Of a stretch of DNA of 64,000 nucleotides, positions 1-9,516 are shown in pieces. The stretch's first letter is position 1. Each line of letters starts with the position of its first letter. This stretch comes from Alphaproteobacteria bacterium (GTDB lineage Bacteria > Pseudomonadota > Alphaproteobacteria > Micropepsales > Micropepsaceae). The stretch spans positions 1-64,000 of the forward strand of contig JAATGP010000049.1 of NCBI GenBank assembly GCA_015654635.1, given 5' to 3'. The notes beneath the pieces are model-generated. The model made no database searches. It was not told the origin of the DNA and saw only the letters and a program-made list of their open reading frames with translations. The position numbers and the translations under genes are program-made.

Positions 1-415
<415 letters not shown>

Positions 416-437
416 CTATTCGCTACGCGCCATTCGC

Positions 438-749
438 TTATTTCTTCGCGGCGGGCTTGCGGCCTTCGACGATGCCCATGATGTCGGACTCCTTCATGAT
501 CAGGAGGTCCTCGCCATCGATCTTGACTTCGGTGCCGCTCCACTTGCCGAACAGCACGAATTCGCCGGGCTTCACTTCGGGAACGACGCGCTTGCCGGTA
601 TCATCCAGAGCACCCGGGCCCACGGCGATGACTTCGCCTTCCTGGGGCTTTTCCTGAGCGGTCTCGGGAATGATGATGCCGCCAGCGGTCTTCTGCTCTT
701 CCTTCACGCGGCGCACGACCACGCGGTCGCCTAACGGACGGAATTTCAT
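438..749 (-). CDS. groES: Co-chaperonin GroES
   Basis: Ten-kDa lid of the GroEL chamber. The protein begins [20 protein letters not shown] and carries the mobile-loop sequence [19 protein letters not shown] and the C-terminal [10 protein letters not shown] typical of the family; 103 aa is normal length. A frame open further upstream would add six residues, but the ATG at 749 has an AGGAGG Shine-Dalgarno eight bases ahead and is the family start. It is first gene of the groESL operon, and a CIRCE element sits about 75 bp upstream. Confidence 0.97.
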   Translation of the reverse strand: MKFRPLGDRVVVRRVKEEQKTAGGIIIPETAQEKPQEGEVIAVGPGALDDTGKRVVPEVKPGEFVLFGKWSGTEVKIDGEDLLIMKESDIMGIVEGRKPAAKK

Positions 750-822
750 TGGGGACTGCCTCCTCAAAAGATTCGTTAAATCAGATACTTGGGTTGTTAT
801 CCGGCCGCGAAGGCCAGGGGTG

Positions 823-849
823 GCAGCACTCTCATCACTGGAGTGCTAG
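823..849. promoter_or_regulatory. CIRCE element (HrcA operator) for groESL
   Basis: Inverted repeat GCAGCACTC, nine-base spacer, GAGTGCTAG. The CIRCE consensus is TTAGCACTC-N9-GAGTGCTAA: the left arm matches seven of nine positions and the right arm eight of nine, with the exact spacer length. It lies 74 bp upstream of the groES start, where HrcA normally represses groESL in alphaproteobacteria. The hrcA gene is not in the window. Confidence 0.85.
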
Positions 850-1073
850 CAGCCGCAAGGGCATATAGGCCCGAGTCCCTCAAACGTCAAGGAAAAGGAG
901 CGTTTGTCGCAGCCGAGCGCCGTCCTTTCCATCATAGTCTGCCGTTCGTCAGGCGCCTTGGGCGCGGGTCTGCGAGAGTGATATCCAATGCAGGACGGTG
1001 CGCCCCGCTCTTGCCGGGCGCCGCCGTGCAAGATCCGCCAATACCAGATGCAGATCTTGGCGGACGGCGGAGG

Positions 1074-1826
1074 CTAAATCTTTGCTACGATACTGGCTGT
1101 ATCCAGCATGAAGCTGCCATCCGCTTCAATCGCGAAATGCTCCCGCACGGTTTGCGGCATTTTGGCGATCAGCGCCTGAATGGCGTCGGCGAAGACTTTC
1201 GGCGTCTGCATGCGGGCAATCCAGCTTGTATAGTCGATGTGGATGCGGCGGCGCTGGGCTCCGTCTGGCGCAAATCCCTCCGCTTTCAGCATCGCGCTCC
1301 ATTCGCGCACCGAGTAATCGCGCACATGGGAAGGATCGCGCAGCATCTCGATGCTCTGGATGAAGGTGTCGCAGAGCACATCCTCGGGCGCCACCACATC
1401 CATCACCATCACGCTGCCGCCGGGTTTCAACACGCGCCGCATCTCGCGCAAAGCGGCGGCCACGTCCAGCCAATGATGGGTGGAATAGCGGGTGGCGACA
1501 AAATCAAACGAGGCATCGGCAAAGGGCAGGATTTCGGCTTGGCCTTGCTGCGTGGTCAGATTGCTAAGGCCGCGCGCGGCCGCTTCCGCCGCCACAACGC
1601 TCAGCATCGCCTCGGAAAGATCGTAAGCGACCACCGCACCGGCGAATGGCGCCATCGCAAAGCTGACATGGCCGCCGCCGCAGCCGAGGTCGAGCACGTG
1701 GCCGAACGTCTGCGCCGCTATGAAGGTCTTCAATGCCTCCAAATCTTCCCCGGCGGCATGCACCGCGCTGGTAACATAGGCGGAAGCTCGCGGGCTGAAT
1801 TGTTTAGAGGCCAAACTGTCATCCAT
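1074..1826 (-). CDS. Class I SAM-dependent methyltransferase
   Basis: Predicted cytosolic methyltransferase of the Methyltransf_11/UbiE-like group; substrate unknown. The SAM-binding motif I VLDLGCGGGHVS lies near residue 45, followed by the acidic strand end VVAYDLSEAML, motif II ASFDFVATRYSTHHW and the post-motif LKPGGSVMVMDV. It follows the amidohydrolase gene with a TGATG stop/start overlap, so the two are translationally coupled. A GTG one codon upstream (1829) is an alternative start. Coupling with an acetylpolyamine-amidohydrolase-like gene suggests a small amine or acylated metabolite as substrate, but that is inference. Confidence 0.85.
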   Translation of the reverse strand: MDDSLASKQFSPRASAYVTSAVHAAGEDLEALKTFIAAQTFGHVLDLGCGGGHVSFAMAPFAGAVVAYDLSEAMLSVVAAEAAARGLSNLTTQQGQAEILPFADASFDFVATRYSTHHWLDVAAALREMRRVLKPGGSVMVMDVVAPEDVLCDTFIQSIEMLRDPSHVRDYSVREWSAMLKAEGFAPDGAQRRRIHIDYTSWIARMQTPKVFADAIQALIAKMPQTVREHFAIEADGSFMLDTASIVAKI

Positions 1827-2851
1827 CACGCGCCCTCAAATCCTTCCAACACATTGGTGGCTAGCTCGCCCAGGGCATCGAAGCAATAGCCGCCTTCGAA
1901 CAGAAACAACACGGGCTTGCCCAAAGCGGCCAATTTGGCGCCCATTTTCAGATAGTCGGCGGATTTGAGCTGAAAGCCGGCGATGGGATCCTCGATATAG
2001 GTGTCGAGGCCGAGGCTGACGATCACCACATCCGGCCCCATATGCTTGACCGCGCCGACGGCAAATTTCAGCGCCTCTTCATACCGGGCCCAATCCGTGC
2101 CGATGGGCAAAGGCAGGTTGAGGTTATAGCCCTCGCCATCGCCTTCGCCGCGTTCATCGGCAAAACCGGTGACATGGGGATAAGCGAAATTGGGATCGGC
2201 ATGCAGCGAGCAGAAGAACACATCATCGCGCTCATAGAAGATCGACTGGGTGCCGTTGCCCGCGTGATAGTCGACATCCAGGATCGCCGGTTTGATCCCG
2301 GCATCGATCAGCCACTGGGCGGCGATGGCAGCATTGTTGAGATAGCAAAAGCCGCCGAACACGGCAGCGGACGCATGATGGCCTGGCGGGCGCGTCAGAG
2401 CGAAGGCAGAGGTCTCGCCATTCCGGATGGCCGTCGCTGCGGTGAGGGCCACATTCACCGCTTCGCGCGCCGCAGGCCAGGTGCCGCTCATGATCGGCGC
2501 ATCGGCGCTGGAGGAATAAGTGCCGAGTTTGCTTTCGACCTCGCTCAGATAAATTTCGGGCGGATAATGCACGGCCGATGGCGTCGCCACCGGGGCATGG
2601 CTGCCATAGCGCGCCGTCCATTCATTCCACGCCGTGCCGAGAAAGCGCACCAAACCGGAGTCATGCACACGCAAGATGGCGCTGTCATCGAAGGCTTGTG
2701 GCGGCAGGATGGGGCCTATATGGCGGGTTTCGAGCGCAACACGCACTTTTTCCACACGCACCGGAATCTCTACCGCTGGAAGAAAATGCCCCTCATCGAA
2801 TTGCAATTCGGGATCGTGTTGCATGTGGACAGGCGAATAAAAGGTTTTCAT
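1826..2851 (-). CDS. Acetylpolyamine amidohydrolase / class II histone-deacetylase-like enzyme
   Basis: Zinc hydrolase that removes acetyl groups from N-acetylated polyamines or similar amides. The 341-aa length equals that of Mycoplana ramosa AphA, and the active site is complete: general-base pair H158-H159 in RPPGHHAS, zinc ligands D194 and H196 in LDVDYHAGNG and D283 in LGLDTY, and the transition-state tyrosine Y322 in FEGGY. The ATG at 2851 is preferred over one seven codons upstream because it has GGAG at good distance and aligns with the AphA start. The stop overlaps the methyltransferase start. The exact acyl substrate cannot be read from sequence. Confidence 0.9.
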   Translation of the reverse strand: MKTFYSPVHMQHDPELQFDEGHFLPAVEIPVRVEKVRVALETRHIGPILPPQAFDDSAILRVHDSGLVRFLGTAWNEWTARYGSHAPVATPSAVHYPPEIYLSEVESKLGTYSSSADAPIMSGTWPAAREAVNVALTAATAIRNGETSAFALTRPPGHHASAAVFGGFCYLNNAAIAAQWLIDAGIKPAILDVDYHAGNGTQSIFYERDDVFFCSLHADPNFAYPHVTGFADERGEGDGEGYNLNLPLPIGTDWARYEEALKFAVGAVKHMGPDVVIVSLGLDTYIEDPIAGFQLKSADYLKMGAKLAALGKPVLFLFEGGYCFDALGELATNVLEGFEGA

Positions 2852-3007
2852 GCCAAATAACTCCGGCTGCAAACATTAGGCTAGCGCGCCGCAGGCCACA
2901 CCAGCAAGCAGCGTCGATAGGCTGTCGCTAAGATGACGTCTTCGTTCATGTCCGGTTCAGCCGCTCAGGATCAATGTCGCGTTGATCGGCGAACAAGGAG
3001 ACCTGTC

Positions 3008-3448
3008 ATGAAGACCATCGCCAAAACAATTTTGGGTAGCGTGATGCTGGCCGGGGCCGCATTGGCCTTTACCGCACCTGCCGCTGCCGGCTTCGCAATC
3101 GGCTTCGGTTACGGGCCCGGCTATTATGGACCGCCCGCGCGGTCTTATTATGGCGCGAGCTGCGATCCTTACAGCCGCTATTACAATCCCTACGCCTGCG
3201 ACGACGATTACTACTACGGTCCGCCACTCTTTATCGACGGCTATTGGTACGATCGCCCGCTTCGCAGCCGCTTCTATGGCGGACATCGCGAGTTCTGGGT
3301 GAATAACGGCTGGCGTTCGGGCGGCTTCTATCACGGCGGCGGCAACTTCTATCATGGCGGCTATGGCGGCCACGGTGGCGGCTTCGGTGGCGGCCATGGC
3401 GGCGGCTTCGGCGGTGGCCATGGTGGTGGCGGTCACGGCGGTCACTAG
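3008..3448 (+). CDS. Secreted Gly/His/Tyr-rich protein, first of three tandem paralogues
   Basis: Function unknown. A signal peptide (MKTIAKTILGSVMLAGAALA, cleavage near AAA-G) is followed by a Tyr/Pro/Cys-rich segment, a core with GYWYDRPLRSRFYGGHREFWVNNGW, and a tail of GGH/GGF repeats. The core aligns with WYRGP(I/V)YYR...MYWL.G.WR in the next two genes, though it is the most diverged copy. Start at the ATG preceded by AAGGAG; an upstream TTG in frame has no ribosome site. Extracytoplasmic location is predicted. The repeat tail suggests a structural or metal-binding surface protein, which is inference. Confidence 0.75.
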   Translation: MKTIAKTILGSVMLAGAALAFTAPAAAGFAIGFGYGPGYYGPPARSYYGASCDPYSRYYNPYACDDDYYYGPPLFIDGYWYDRPLRSRFYGGHREFWVNNGWRSGGFYHGGGNFYHGGYGGHGGGFGGGHGGGFGGGHGGGGHGGH

Positions 3449-3478
3449 CCAATCGCAGGCGGGTGCTGGAGAGCAGCC

Positions 3479-4168
3479 ATGGCACGCTTCGGGTTGAAAA
3501 CGCTGAGCACGTTCGCAGCGCTCCTGTTATGGGGGGCGCTGGCGAGCGGCCCTGCCAAGGCAGATGCCGGAATCGGTATCTCGTTTGGCTATGACGGCGG
3601 CTATTTCAGCGACCCTTGCGATTATTACGACTACTACGATCAGCCGCCGCCCTGGGGCCTGCCCCCCGATTACTGCGAATATCCGGTCAATTTCGAGCCG
3701 GTATATTTCGGCGGTAGCTGGTACCGCGGCCCGATCTATTACCGCTGGTATGGCGGGGGCCGGATGTATTGGTTGAACGGCGGCTGGCGCCGGGACGAAT
3801 GGCGTGGTGCCCGGCCCTCCTCAATTCGCTGGTCCGATCGTGGCGGCTGGAACAACACGGGGCGCGGCGGCAACGGTTGGGGTCAGAGCCAATCCTATAA
3901 CCGTGGCAGTGGTGATAGCTGGAATCGGGGCGGCGGCGATCGCGGCAATGCGGCAAACCGATTCTATCAGGGTAATACCGGTGACTGGAATCGCGGCAGC
4001 AACCGCGGCGGCGCTCCGGCCTATCAGGGCGCTCGCGATTATCCCAGCGGCGGCTATCATGGTGGCGGTGGTCACGGCGGCTGGTCCGGTGGTAATAATG
4101 CTAATAATGGTGGTGGACGCGGCGGCCCTGGTGGGGGTCAACGCGGAGAGCATGGCGGTCGTCACTGA
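3479..4168 (+). CDS. Secreted Gly/Asn/Arg-rich protein, second paralogue
   Basis: Function unknown. A hydrophobic signal peptide ends near AKA-DAG, followed by IGISFGYDGGYFSDPCDYYDYYD and the shared core GGSWYRGPIYYRWYGGGRMYW, then LNGGWRRDEWRGARP. The last 115 residues are low-complexity Gly/Asn/Trp/Arg repeats. It starts 30 bp after the previous paralogue, so the genes probably form one operon. The core fold is shared; the repeat tail differs in composition from both neighbours, consistent with tandem duplication followed by fast tail divergence. Confidence 0.75.
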   Translation: MARFGLKTLSTFAALLLWGALASGPAKADAGIGISFGYDGGYFSDPCDYYDYYDQPPPWGLPPDYCEYPVNFEPVYFGGSWYRGPIYYRWYGGGRMYWLNGGWRRDEWRGARPSSIRWSDRGGWNNTGRGGNGWGQSQSYNRGSGDSWNRGGGDRGNAANRFYQGNTGDWNRGSNRGGAPAYQGARDYPSGGYHGGGGHGGWSGGNNANNGGGRGGPGGGQRGEHGGRH

Positions 4169-4231
4169 CACCGCGTCGCACAATTGTTGCGTATCAATTT
4201 TTCATCCAACAAAGCCAAAAGGGGACTAGGC

Positions 4232-5128
4232 ATGAGGAAATTTTGGAAGGCGGCAACAATCGCTGCCGGACTAACGGTTGCGTATGCGGTACCGGCCCAG
4301 GCTGATTCGTTCAGCTTCAGTTTTGGCAATCGGGGCGGCGTTGGTTTTTCCTATGACAGTGGCGGTTATTGCGACAGCTATGGCTGCCCGGATGGGTATT
4401 GGGATTTTCCGCTTTATGATTGCCCGGTGTACTGGGGCGGCGATTGGTATCGCGGTCCGGTCTATTACCGGCGCTATCATGGCCGCGAGATGTATTGGCT
4501 GCACGGCGATTGGCGCTACGATGATTGGCGTGGCGCGCGTCCGAATGGGGCCTGCGTAGGGCGCTATCGTCCGGCGCTTGGGTTTGAATTCTATGAGCGC
4601 AACGGTTTTCGCATCCGTGATGATTGGAGCCGCCGCTGGTATCGCGATCACGGCCGCGACTGGAACAATCGCTGGCAGGGCAACGACCGCAATGGCTGGG
4701 ACCGCCGCGATGGCGATCATCGTGACCGGGACAACCGCGACCGTGGCAACAACGGCTTTGGCGGGGATCATCGCGACGGCAATGACCGTGGCCGCAATAA
4801 CTGGACAGGTGGCCAGCAGAATGGTGGCCAACATGATGGTGATCGCCGTGGCGGCAACGACCGTGGCAATAACGCTGGCCAGCAGAACGGAGCCTTGGGC
4901 GGGCAGGGTGGCAAGGCCTATCAAGGCGCCCCCGGCAGTCGCCCGGCTAGCGGCCTTCCGGGAATGACGCCGCCGTCGCATGGCGGCCAACAACCCGGTG
5001 GCCAACAACCCAATGTTCAGCAACCCAGCGGCCAGCCGTCCGGCGGGCAACGCCCGGAAGGTCAAGGTGGCGGTCATGAGAATCGTGTTGGCGACCGTAC
5101 CCCCAAGGATCAGACCCATCCGAACTGA
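4232..5128 (+). CDS. Secreted Asp/Arg/Asn/Gln-rich protein, third paralogue
   Basis: Function unknown. The signal peptide MRKFWKAATIAAGLTVAYAV is followed by SFSFSFGNRGGVGFSYDSGGY and the shared core GGDWYRGPVYYRRYHGREMYW then LHGDWRYDDWRGARP. The tail has a charged DRDNRDRGNN block and then GGQQP-type repeats. The ATG at 4232 follows AAAAGGGGAC; an in-frame TTG 48 bases upstream is less likely. It closes the three-gene array and is followed by a strong terminator. Compared with copies one and two, its tail is strongly charged rather than only Gly-rich. Confidence 0.75.
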   Translation: MRKFWKAATIAAGLTVAYAVPAQADSFSFSFGNRGGVGFSYDSGGYCDSYGCPDGYWDFPLYDCPVYWGGDWYRGPVYYRRYHGREMYWLHGDWRYDDWRGARPNGACVGRYRPALGFEFYERNGFRIRDDWSRRWYRDHGRDWNNRWQGNDRNGWDRRDGDHRDRDNRDRGNNGFGGDHRDGNDRGRNNWTGGQQNGGQHDGDRRGGNDRGNNAGQQNGALGGQGGKAYQGAPGSRPASGLPGMTPPSHGGQQPGGQQPNVQQPSGQPSGGQRPEGQGGGHENRVGDRTPKDQTHPN

Positions 5129-5142
5129 TGGTATCACTTAAA

Positions 5143-5182
5143 AAAGGGCCCGGCCAAATCAGTCGGGCCCTTTACTCTTTTT
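5143..5182 (+). terminator. Rho-independent terminator after the secreted-protein array
   Basis: Perfect 10-bp stem AAAGGGCCCG / CGGGCCCTTT with an 11-base loop, followed by ACTCTTTTT. It sits just after the third paralogue stop and before the alanine dehydrogenase gene. Confidence 0.85.
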
Positions 5183-5324
5183 GATAGATTCAGTCTCGCA
5201 GCGCCTTTTCTGCGCCATCTCCGCCCGGTCCTGCAAAGCCCGGGGCGCAGCGATGCGTAAAGCCTATGTTGACCAGGGTTTTTGCTCTGTTAGCCTTTCG
5301 CCGCCATTGGCTAAGAGGCTTTCC

Positions 5325-6443
5325 ATGCGCGTCGGTGTCCCCAAGGAAATCAAGAATCACGAATACCGGGTTGGCCTGACGCCAGGCGCCGTGCGCGAGC
5401 TGACGGCTCGCGGCCACGAAGTCTTTGTCGAGACCCTGGCAGGCGATGCTATCGGCCTGACCGACGTGGTCTATGCCAAGGCGGGCGCCAAAATTCTTCC
5501 CACTGCGGAAGAGACTTTCGCGATTGCCGAGATGATCGTGAAGGTGAAGGAGCCGCAGCCGGTCGAAATCGCGCGCCTCAAAAAAGGCCAGACGCTTTTC
5601 ACCTATCTGCATCTGGCCCCAGATCCGGAGCAGACGCAGGCTTTGCTTGGCTCCGGCGCCGTTTGCATCGCCTATGAAACCGTCACCGACGCGCGCGGCG
5701 GGTTGCCGCTCCTCGCCCCCATGAGCGAAGTGGCGGGCCGCATGTCGATTCAGGCGGGTGCCCATTGCCTGGAGCGTGCCCAAGGCGGCCGCGGTGTCCT
5801 TCTCGGCGGCGTGCCGGGTGTTCCCGCGGCCAAAGTCGTGGTCCTCGGCGGCGGTGTCGTCGGCACCAATGCGGTGCGCATGGCGATGGGGCTGGAGGCC
5901 CATGTCATCGTCCTCGATGTTTCGCTCAATCGCCTCAAGGAACTCGACGAGCAATTCGGCTCACGCCTGCACACGCTTTATTCGACCCTCGATGCAATTG
6001 AAGAGCAGGTGATCTCTGCCGATCTCGTCATCGGCGGCGTTCTCTTGCCGGGTGCCGAGGCGCCCAAGCTGATCACCAAAGCCATGGTGCATCAGATGAA
6101 GAAAGGCTCCGTCATCGTCGATGTCGCCATCGATCAGGGCGGCTGTGCCGAAACCAGCCACGCCACCACCCATACCGATCCCACCTATTTGGTGGATGAC
6201 GTGGTGCATTACGCCGTCGCCAACATGCCCGGCGCCGTTGCCCGCACCTCAACCTTCGCGCTCAACAACGCCACGCTGCCCTTCACCCTGGCGCTGGCCG
6301 ACAAAGGCGCCGAAGCCGCGATGAAGGCCAATCCGCACTTGCGCGCCGGCCTCAATGTCTACCACGGCACGCTCACCTATGCGGCGGTGGCCGCTGCCCA
6401 GAAACTGCCGTTCGAGAGCGCGGAAAAGGTGTTGGGGCTGTAG
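5325..6443 (+). CDS. ald: Alanine dehydrogenase
   Basis: NAD-dependent reversible oxidative deamination of L-alanine to pyruvate and ammonia. The protein starts [20 protein letters not shown]; substrate-site residues R15, K75 and H96 are present (EYRVGL, KVKEPQP, YLHLAP). The Rossmann motif [14 protein letters not shown] and the C-terminal [18 protein letters not shown] are typical. Length 372 aa equals the family norm. The reading frame is open 48 codons further upstream, but the ATG at 5325 has AGAGG ahead and matches the family start. It is monocistronic between the terminator above and a hairpin repeat. Confidence 0.95.
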   Translation: MRVGVPKEIKNHEYRVGLTPGAVRELTARGHEVFVETLAGDAIGLTDVVYAKAGAKILPTAEETFAIAEMIVKVKEPQPVEIARLKKGQTLFTYLHLAPDPEQTQALLGSGAVCIAYETVTDARGGLPLLAPMSEVAGRMSIQAGAHCLERAQGGRGVLLGGVPGVPAAKVVVLGGGVVGTNAVRMAMGLEAHVIVLDVSLNRLKELDEQFGSRLHTLYSTLDAIEEQVISADLVIGGVLLPGAEAPKLITKAMVHQMKKGSVIVDVAIDQGGCAETSHATTHTDPTYLVDDVVHYAVANMPGAVARTSTFALNNATLPFTLALADKGAEAAMKANPHLRAGLNVYHGTLTYAAVAAAQKLPFESAEKVLGL

Positions 6444-6454
6444 CGCCCGCCATT

Positions 6455-6532
6455 ACTTCCCCCTCGCCCCATTTTCGGGGGAGAGGGCCGGGGTCTGCCG
6501 GGCCGAAGGCGCAGGCCAGCGAGGGGTGGTAA
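6455..6532. repeat. Intergenic hairpin repeat
   Basis: Short GC-rich element between convergent ald and the LprI-like gene, with CCCCCTCGCCCC-attttc-GGGGGAGAGGG followed by a GGGCCGAAGG segment and GCGAGGGGTGG. It has the build of the other intergenic elements of this window (G-rich flank, hairpin, GGGTGG-type end), but is a looser match. Confidence 0.45.
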
Positions 6533-6548
6533 AGAATTCGCACTGCCC

Positions 6549-6929
6549 TCACCCGCACGTCTCCGGGCTCTTCTGACACGCCGTCAACGCTTCGACCGCT
6601 TTGGTGCGGTCCTTGGTAAGGCGTGTCAGGCAACCGGAATATTCCAGCGGATGGATCGTGCCGCCTTCGCTTGCGGCAGTCTCGAAGGTGCATTCGGCAT
6701 CGCGATAGGAAATCCAGCTTCTCTGTGCCGCACGCAGTTTGGCCTTGAACCCGGGCTCGCTTAAGGCGCCGAGCAAATTCGCGTAGGCCGCATTCAGCGC
6801 CTTATCGGCTTTTTGATAATCCTGACCGGCGCAGATGTTCATCTCGCTCTGCGTCGTCGCCTGCTTGCAGTCTTGCGCCACAGCCGGTGCCGCCAGCAGA
6901 ACGGCCGCAAAGAGCACTGCCAATTTCAT
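6549..6929 (-). CDS. LprI-like (DUF1311) periplasmic protein
   Basis: Predicted periplasmic protein of the lysozyme-inhibitor LprI N-terminal family. A signal peptide (MKLAVLFAAVLLAAPAVA-Q) is followed by DCKQATTQSEMNICAGQDYQ, the family hallmark, then KADKALNAAYANLL and a Cys-containing C-terminal half (DAECTFETAA, SGCLTRLTKDRT). Five cysteines are visible in the mature part. It is convergent with ald and divergent from the OmpA lipoprotein. Lysozyme inhibition is known for mycobacterial LprI only; here it is a family-level label. Confidence 0.8.
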   Translation of the reverse strand: MKLAVLFAAVLLAAPAVAQDCKQATTQSEMNICAGQDYQKADKALNAAYANLLGALSEPGFKAKLRAAQRSWISYRDAECTFETAASEGGTIHPLEYSGCLTRLTKDRTKAVEALTACQKSPETCG

Positions 6930-7039
6930 GAACTCTCCCGCTTTGGCGTCAGTCTAGGTCATGCTGGCGCAGTCGTCGACGGGCTTGCCCAGCGCGCGCG
7001 GCGCGTGCATCGTTCGGGGCCCATGCTGCGAGGTTGGCA

Positions 7040-7627
7040 ATGAAACGGATTCTGTTTGCTGCTGCGGCGCTGCTGCTTGCGGGTTGTGCCGGGCAAAGGC
7101 TGTCCGCCCCGCTACCGCCGTCGTCATCCGCGCAGCCGCCAGCGCCGCGCGTCAAAGCCCCGATGCCGCCCATTCATTCCGCCGGGCCGCTGACCAAAAC
7201 GGGCGTCGAAGTTTACATGGACGGCCAGGAAGCCGATCTGCGCAGCTATATGCGCGGGCAGGGCGTTCTGGTGGCGCGCCGCGGCAACGACATCGCGCTC
7301 ACAGTGTCAACGGATAAGCTGTTCGACAAAACCAACATCAGCGCTTGGGGCGATGCCTTCGCCCGTGCTTTGGTGCAAGTCGTCGACCATTATGATCACA
7401 CCGCCATCGAGATTGTTTGCTACACCGATGCCACGGGCGGCGACGCCGAGAATCTGGCGCTGTCGCAAAAACGCGCCAGGACTCTCTCGGATTGGCTTGC
7501 CGCTTATGGCGTGGCGGCGGCGCGGCTGACCCCAAAAGGTTTTGGCGCCACCAATCCCAGGACCACCGATCCCCACGATGCCAAGAACCGCCGCATCGAA
7601 ATCAAGATCACGCCGCGGCCCGCGTAA
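7040..7627 (+). CDS. OmpA-family outer-membrane lipoprotein
   Basis: Predicted lipoprotein tethering the outer membrane to peptidoglycan. The lipobox LLLAGC places the lipidated Cys near residue 16; a Pro-rich linker follows, then an OmpA-C-type domain in roughly residues 85-195 with CYTDATGGDAENLALSQKRA and GFGATNPRTTDPHDAKNRRIEI, the peptidoglycan-binding signature. The ATG at 7040 follows GAGG; a TTG two codons upstream is in frame but less likely. It ends 6 bp before the convergent GH43 gene stop. Confidence 0.88.
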   Translation: MKRILFAAAALLLAGCAGQRLSAPLPPSSSAQPPAPRVKAPMPPIHSAGPLTKTGVEVYMDGQEADLRSYMRGQGVLVARRGNDIALTVSTDKLFDKTNISAWGDAFARALVQVVDHYDHTAIEIVCYTDATGGDAENLALSQKRARTLSDWLAAYGVAAARLTPKGFGATNPRTTDPHDAKNRRIEIKITPRPA

Positions 7628-7633
7628 AGCCCG

Positions 7634-9325
7634 TCACGGCGCGTAGGCGTAAGGTCCGATCACCGTGCCGACAAAGCCGCCCGCCTTTTGGGTGGAAAGG
7701 ATGGTGGCATCGGCGTCCTGGACCAACGCCGTGAGCGCCCCGCCGCTACCATAGAGAAAATCGGCCTTGCCGCCTTTGATCGCGATCTGCAGCGTCACGG
7801 GGCCTTCGGGCGCGGGCGCGCAGCCCAGCGTGGTACCGTTCGCTGGCTCCTCCTTGCTGGCCCGTTTTGTAACGCACACGGATAATTTTCCGCCATCGCG
7901 CACTTCGCCCAGGAAATAGAAGAAATTGCTGTTCTGAAAAGCGACCAGCCCGGCGCGCGCCCCATCGCTCTTGGGCGCGAAGGCCAGCGTGGTGGAAAGC
8001 GATGCCTCGCCATGCTGCTGGCGCAGCGCCAGGAAAGAGGCATTGCCGTTGCCGCCAATGGCCTGGGCCCGCGCCGTCAGCGTCAACGCCCCATGCTCGA
8101 TGGCGTACCAACGCTCCTGAGGCTCGCGGATGGTGAGCCAATTGAGCCCCAGCCTGTTACCGGGAAAATTCTCCACGAAAGAGACATTGCCGCCCGGCAG
8201 TGGCCCTGGCTCTGCGGGCAAGTCCGGGCGTGCCACCACGAAGGGCACGGCCTCACCCTTTTTTAGGATCACCGGCCAGCTATCTTTCCATGTCACCGGC
8301 AGCATGAAGGTCTCACGCCCGGTGTTGTAAAGGCTGCCGCTGTAGGGCCGTGTGCCCAGAAACACTGCGAACCACTGGCCCTTTTGCGTCTCCACCAATT
8401 CGGCATGGCCGGTGGAGGTGACAGGAAATTCGCGGCCCGCAGGAAGATCGCGCTGGGTGAGGATCGGATTGGCCTTATACGGAGCATAAGGCCCCCATAC
8501 GGTCTTGGAACGGAACACCACTTCAGAATGGTCTTCCGCGGTGCCGCCCTCAGCGCACATCAGATAGTACCAGCCCTTGGCATAAAACTGATGCGGGCCT
8601 TCAATCCAGGCTGGCTTCTTCTTGATATCGCTGCCGCCATTCACCAGCACTTTGCGCGGCCCCACCATCTTGCCCGCCGCCAGATCGATTTCTTGCATCC
8701 AGATGGCGCGGTGGCCCTGATACTGCGGCTCGCCTTCCGGTGCGCCGTTGTTGACGACATAGGCCTTGCCGTCGTGATCGAAGAACAGCGACGGATCGAT
8801 GCCCTCAAACGGCAGCCACACCGGATCGGACCACGGCCCCGCCGGGTTTCCCGCGGTAATAACGAAATTGCCGCCGCAATCGACGCAGGTGTTGATGATG
8901 AAATAGGTGCCATCGTGGTAGCTGATGGCGGGAGCATAGAGGCCGCGCGAGACCTCCAGCCCGTCGAATTTCACTTGACCCGGCCGGTCGATGGCATTGG
9001 TGATCTGGCGCCAATGCACCAGGTCTTTGCTGTGGAAGACCGGCAGGCCCGGAAAATGGGTGAAGCTGGAATTGACGAGATAATAATCCTCCCCCACCCG
9101 CAGGATCGACGGGTCGGGGTAATAGCCTTGGCGGATGGGGTTCAGATATTGGTCCGCGCCCGCTTTCTTCCCATCATAGGCCGCGTCATGGCCCTCATAG
9201 GTGATGGCAGAGAAGGCCGCTGTGGCGGGGGCTGGCTTTTCCACGGGCGCGGGCGGCGGCGCGGCAGGCGGGGTTGAACAGGCGGCAGCAATCAGGGCCA
9301 GCGCGGCCACAAGCTTCTTGGACAT
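7634..9325 (-). CDS. Glycoside hydrolase family 43 lipoprotein (xylosidase/arabinofuranosidase type)
   Basis: Predicted exo-acting hydrolase of xylo- or arabino-oligosaccharides, anchored as a lipoprotein (lipobox AAAC, Cys16). The five-bladed propeller domain covers about residues 60-380, with catalytic base D71 in GYYPDPS, the pKa-modulating Asp in EGIDPSLFF and the acid Glu in WIEGPHQF. A C-terminal beta-sandwich domain follows (from about NVSFVENF), as in GH43 enzymes with a GH43_C2-type module. ATG at 9325 chosen because it gives the signal peptide and follows GGGGAACG. Substrate cannot be fixed from sequence. Confidence 0.88.
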   Translation of the reverse strand: MSKKLVAALALIAAACSTPPAAPPPAPVEKPAPATAAFSAITYEGHDAAYDGKKAGADQYLNPIRQGYYPDPSILRVGEDYYLVNSSFTHFPGLPVFHSKDLVHWRQITNAIDRPGQVKFDGLEVSRGLYAPAISYHDGTYFIINTCVDCGGNFVITAGNPAGPWSDPVWLPFEGIDPSLFFDHDGKAYVVNNGAPEGEPQYQGHRAIWMQEIDLAAGKMVGPRKVLVNGGSDIKKKPAWIEGPHQFYAKGWYYLMCAEGGTAEDHSEVVFRSKTVWGPYAPYKANPILTQRDLPAGREFPVTSTGHAELVETQKGQWFAVFLGTRPYSGSLYNTGRETFMLPVTWKDSWPVILKKGEAVPFVVARPDLPAEPGPLPGGNVSFVENFPGNRLGLNWLTIREPQERWYAIEHGALTLTARAQAIGGNGNASFLALRQQHGEASLSTTLAFAPKSDGARAGLVAFQNSNFFYFLGEVRDGGKLSVCVTKRASKEEPANGTTLGCAPAPEGPVTLQIAIKGGKADFLYGSGGALTALVQDADATILSTQKAGGFVGTVIGPYAYAP

Positions 9326-9516
9326 AATCGTTCCCCGGATCCTGCGAGCCACCTTGGGCCGCTTTTGTCTCATCATCTGCCGAGCACTGGCGCCCCGTCC
9401 ATCCCCCTTTCAGCCCATCTTGCTGCGGCATTCACCACATTCTGCGCCGAAACCGAGCCGTCGCTGGAAATGCCCGCCCGCATCGCCTATATCCGGAGCC
9501 CCAAGAGGAGTTTCTG

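Noticed and set aside
846..1031. Short minus-strand frame (61 codons) upstream of the groES operator
   Set aside because: No ribosome site, no recognisable domain, overlaps the CIRCE element.
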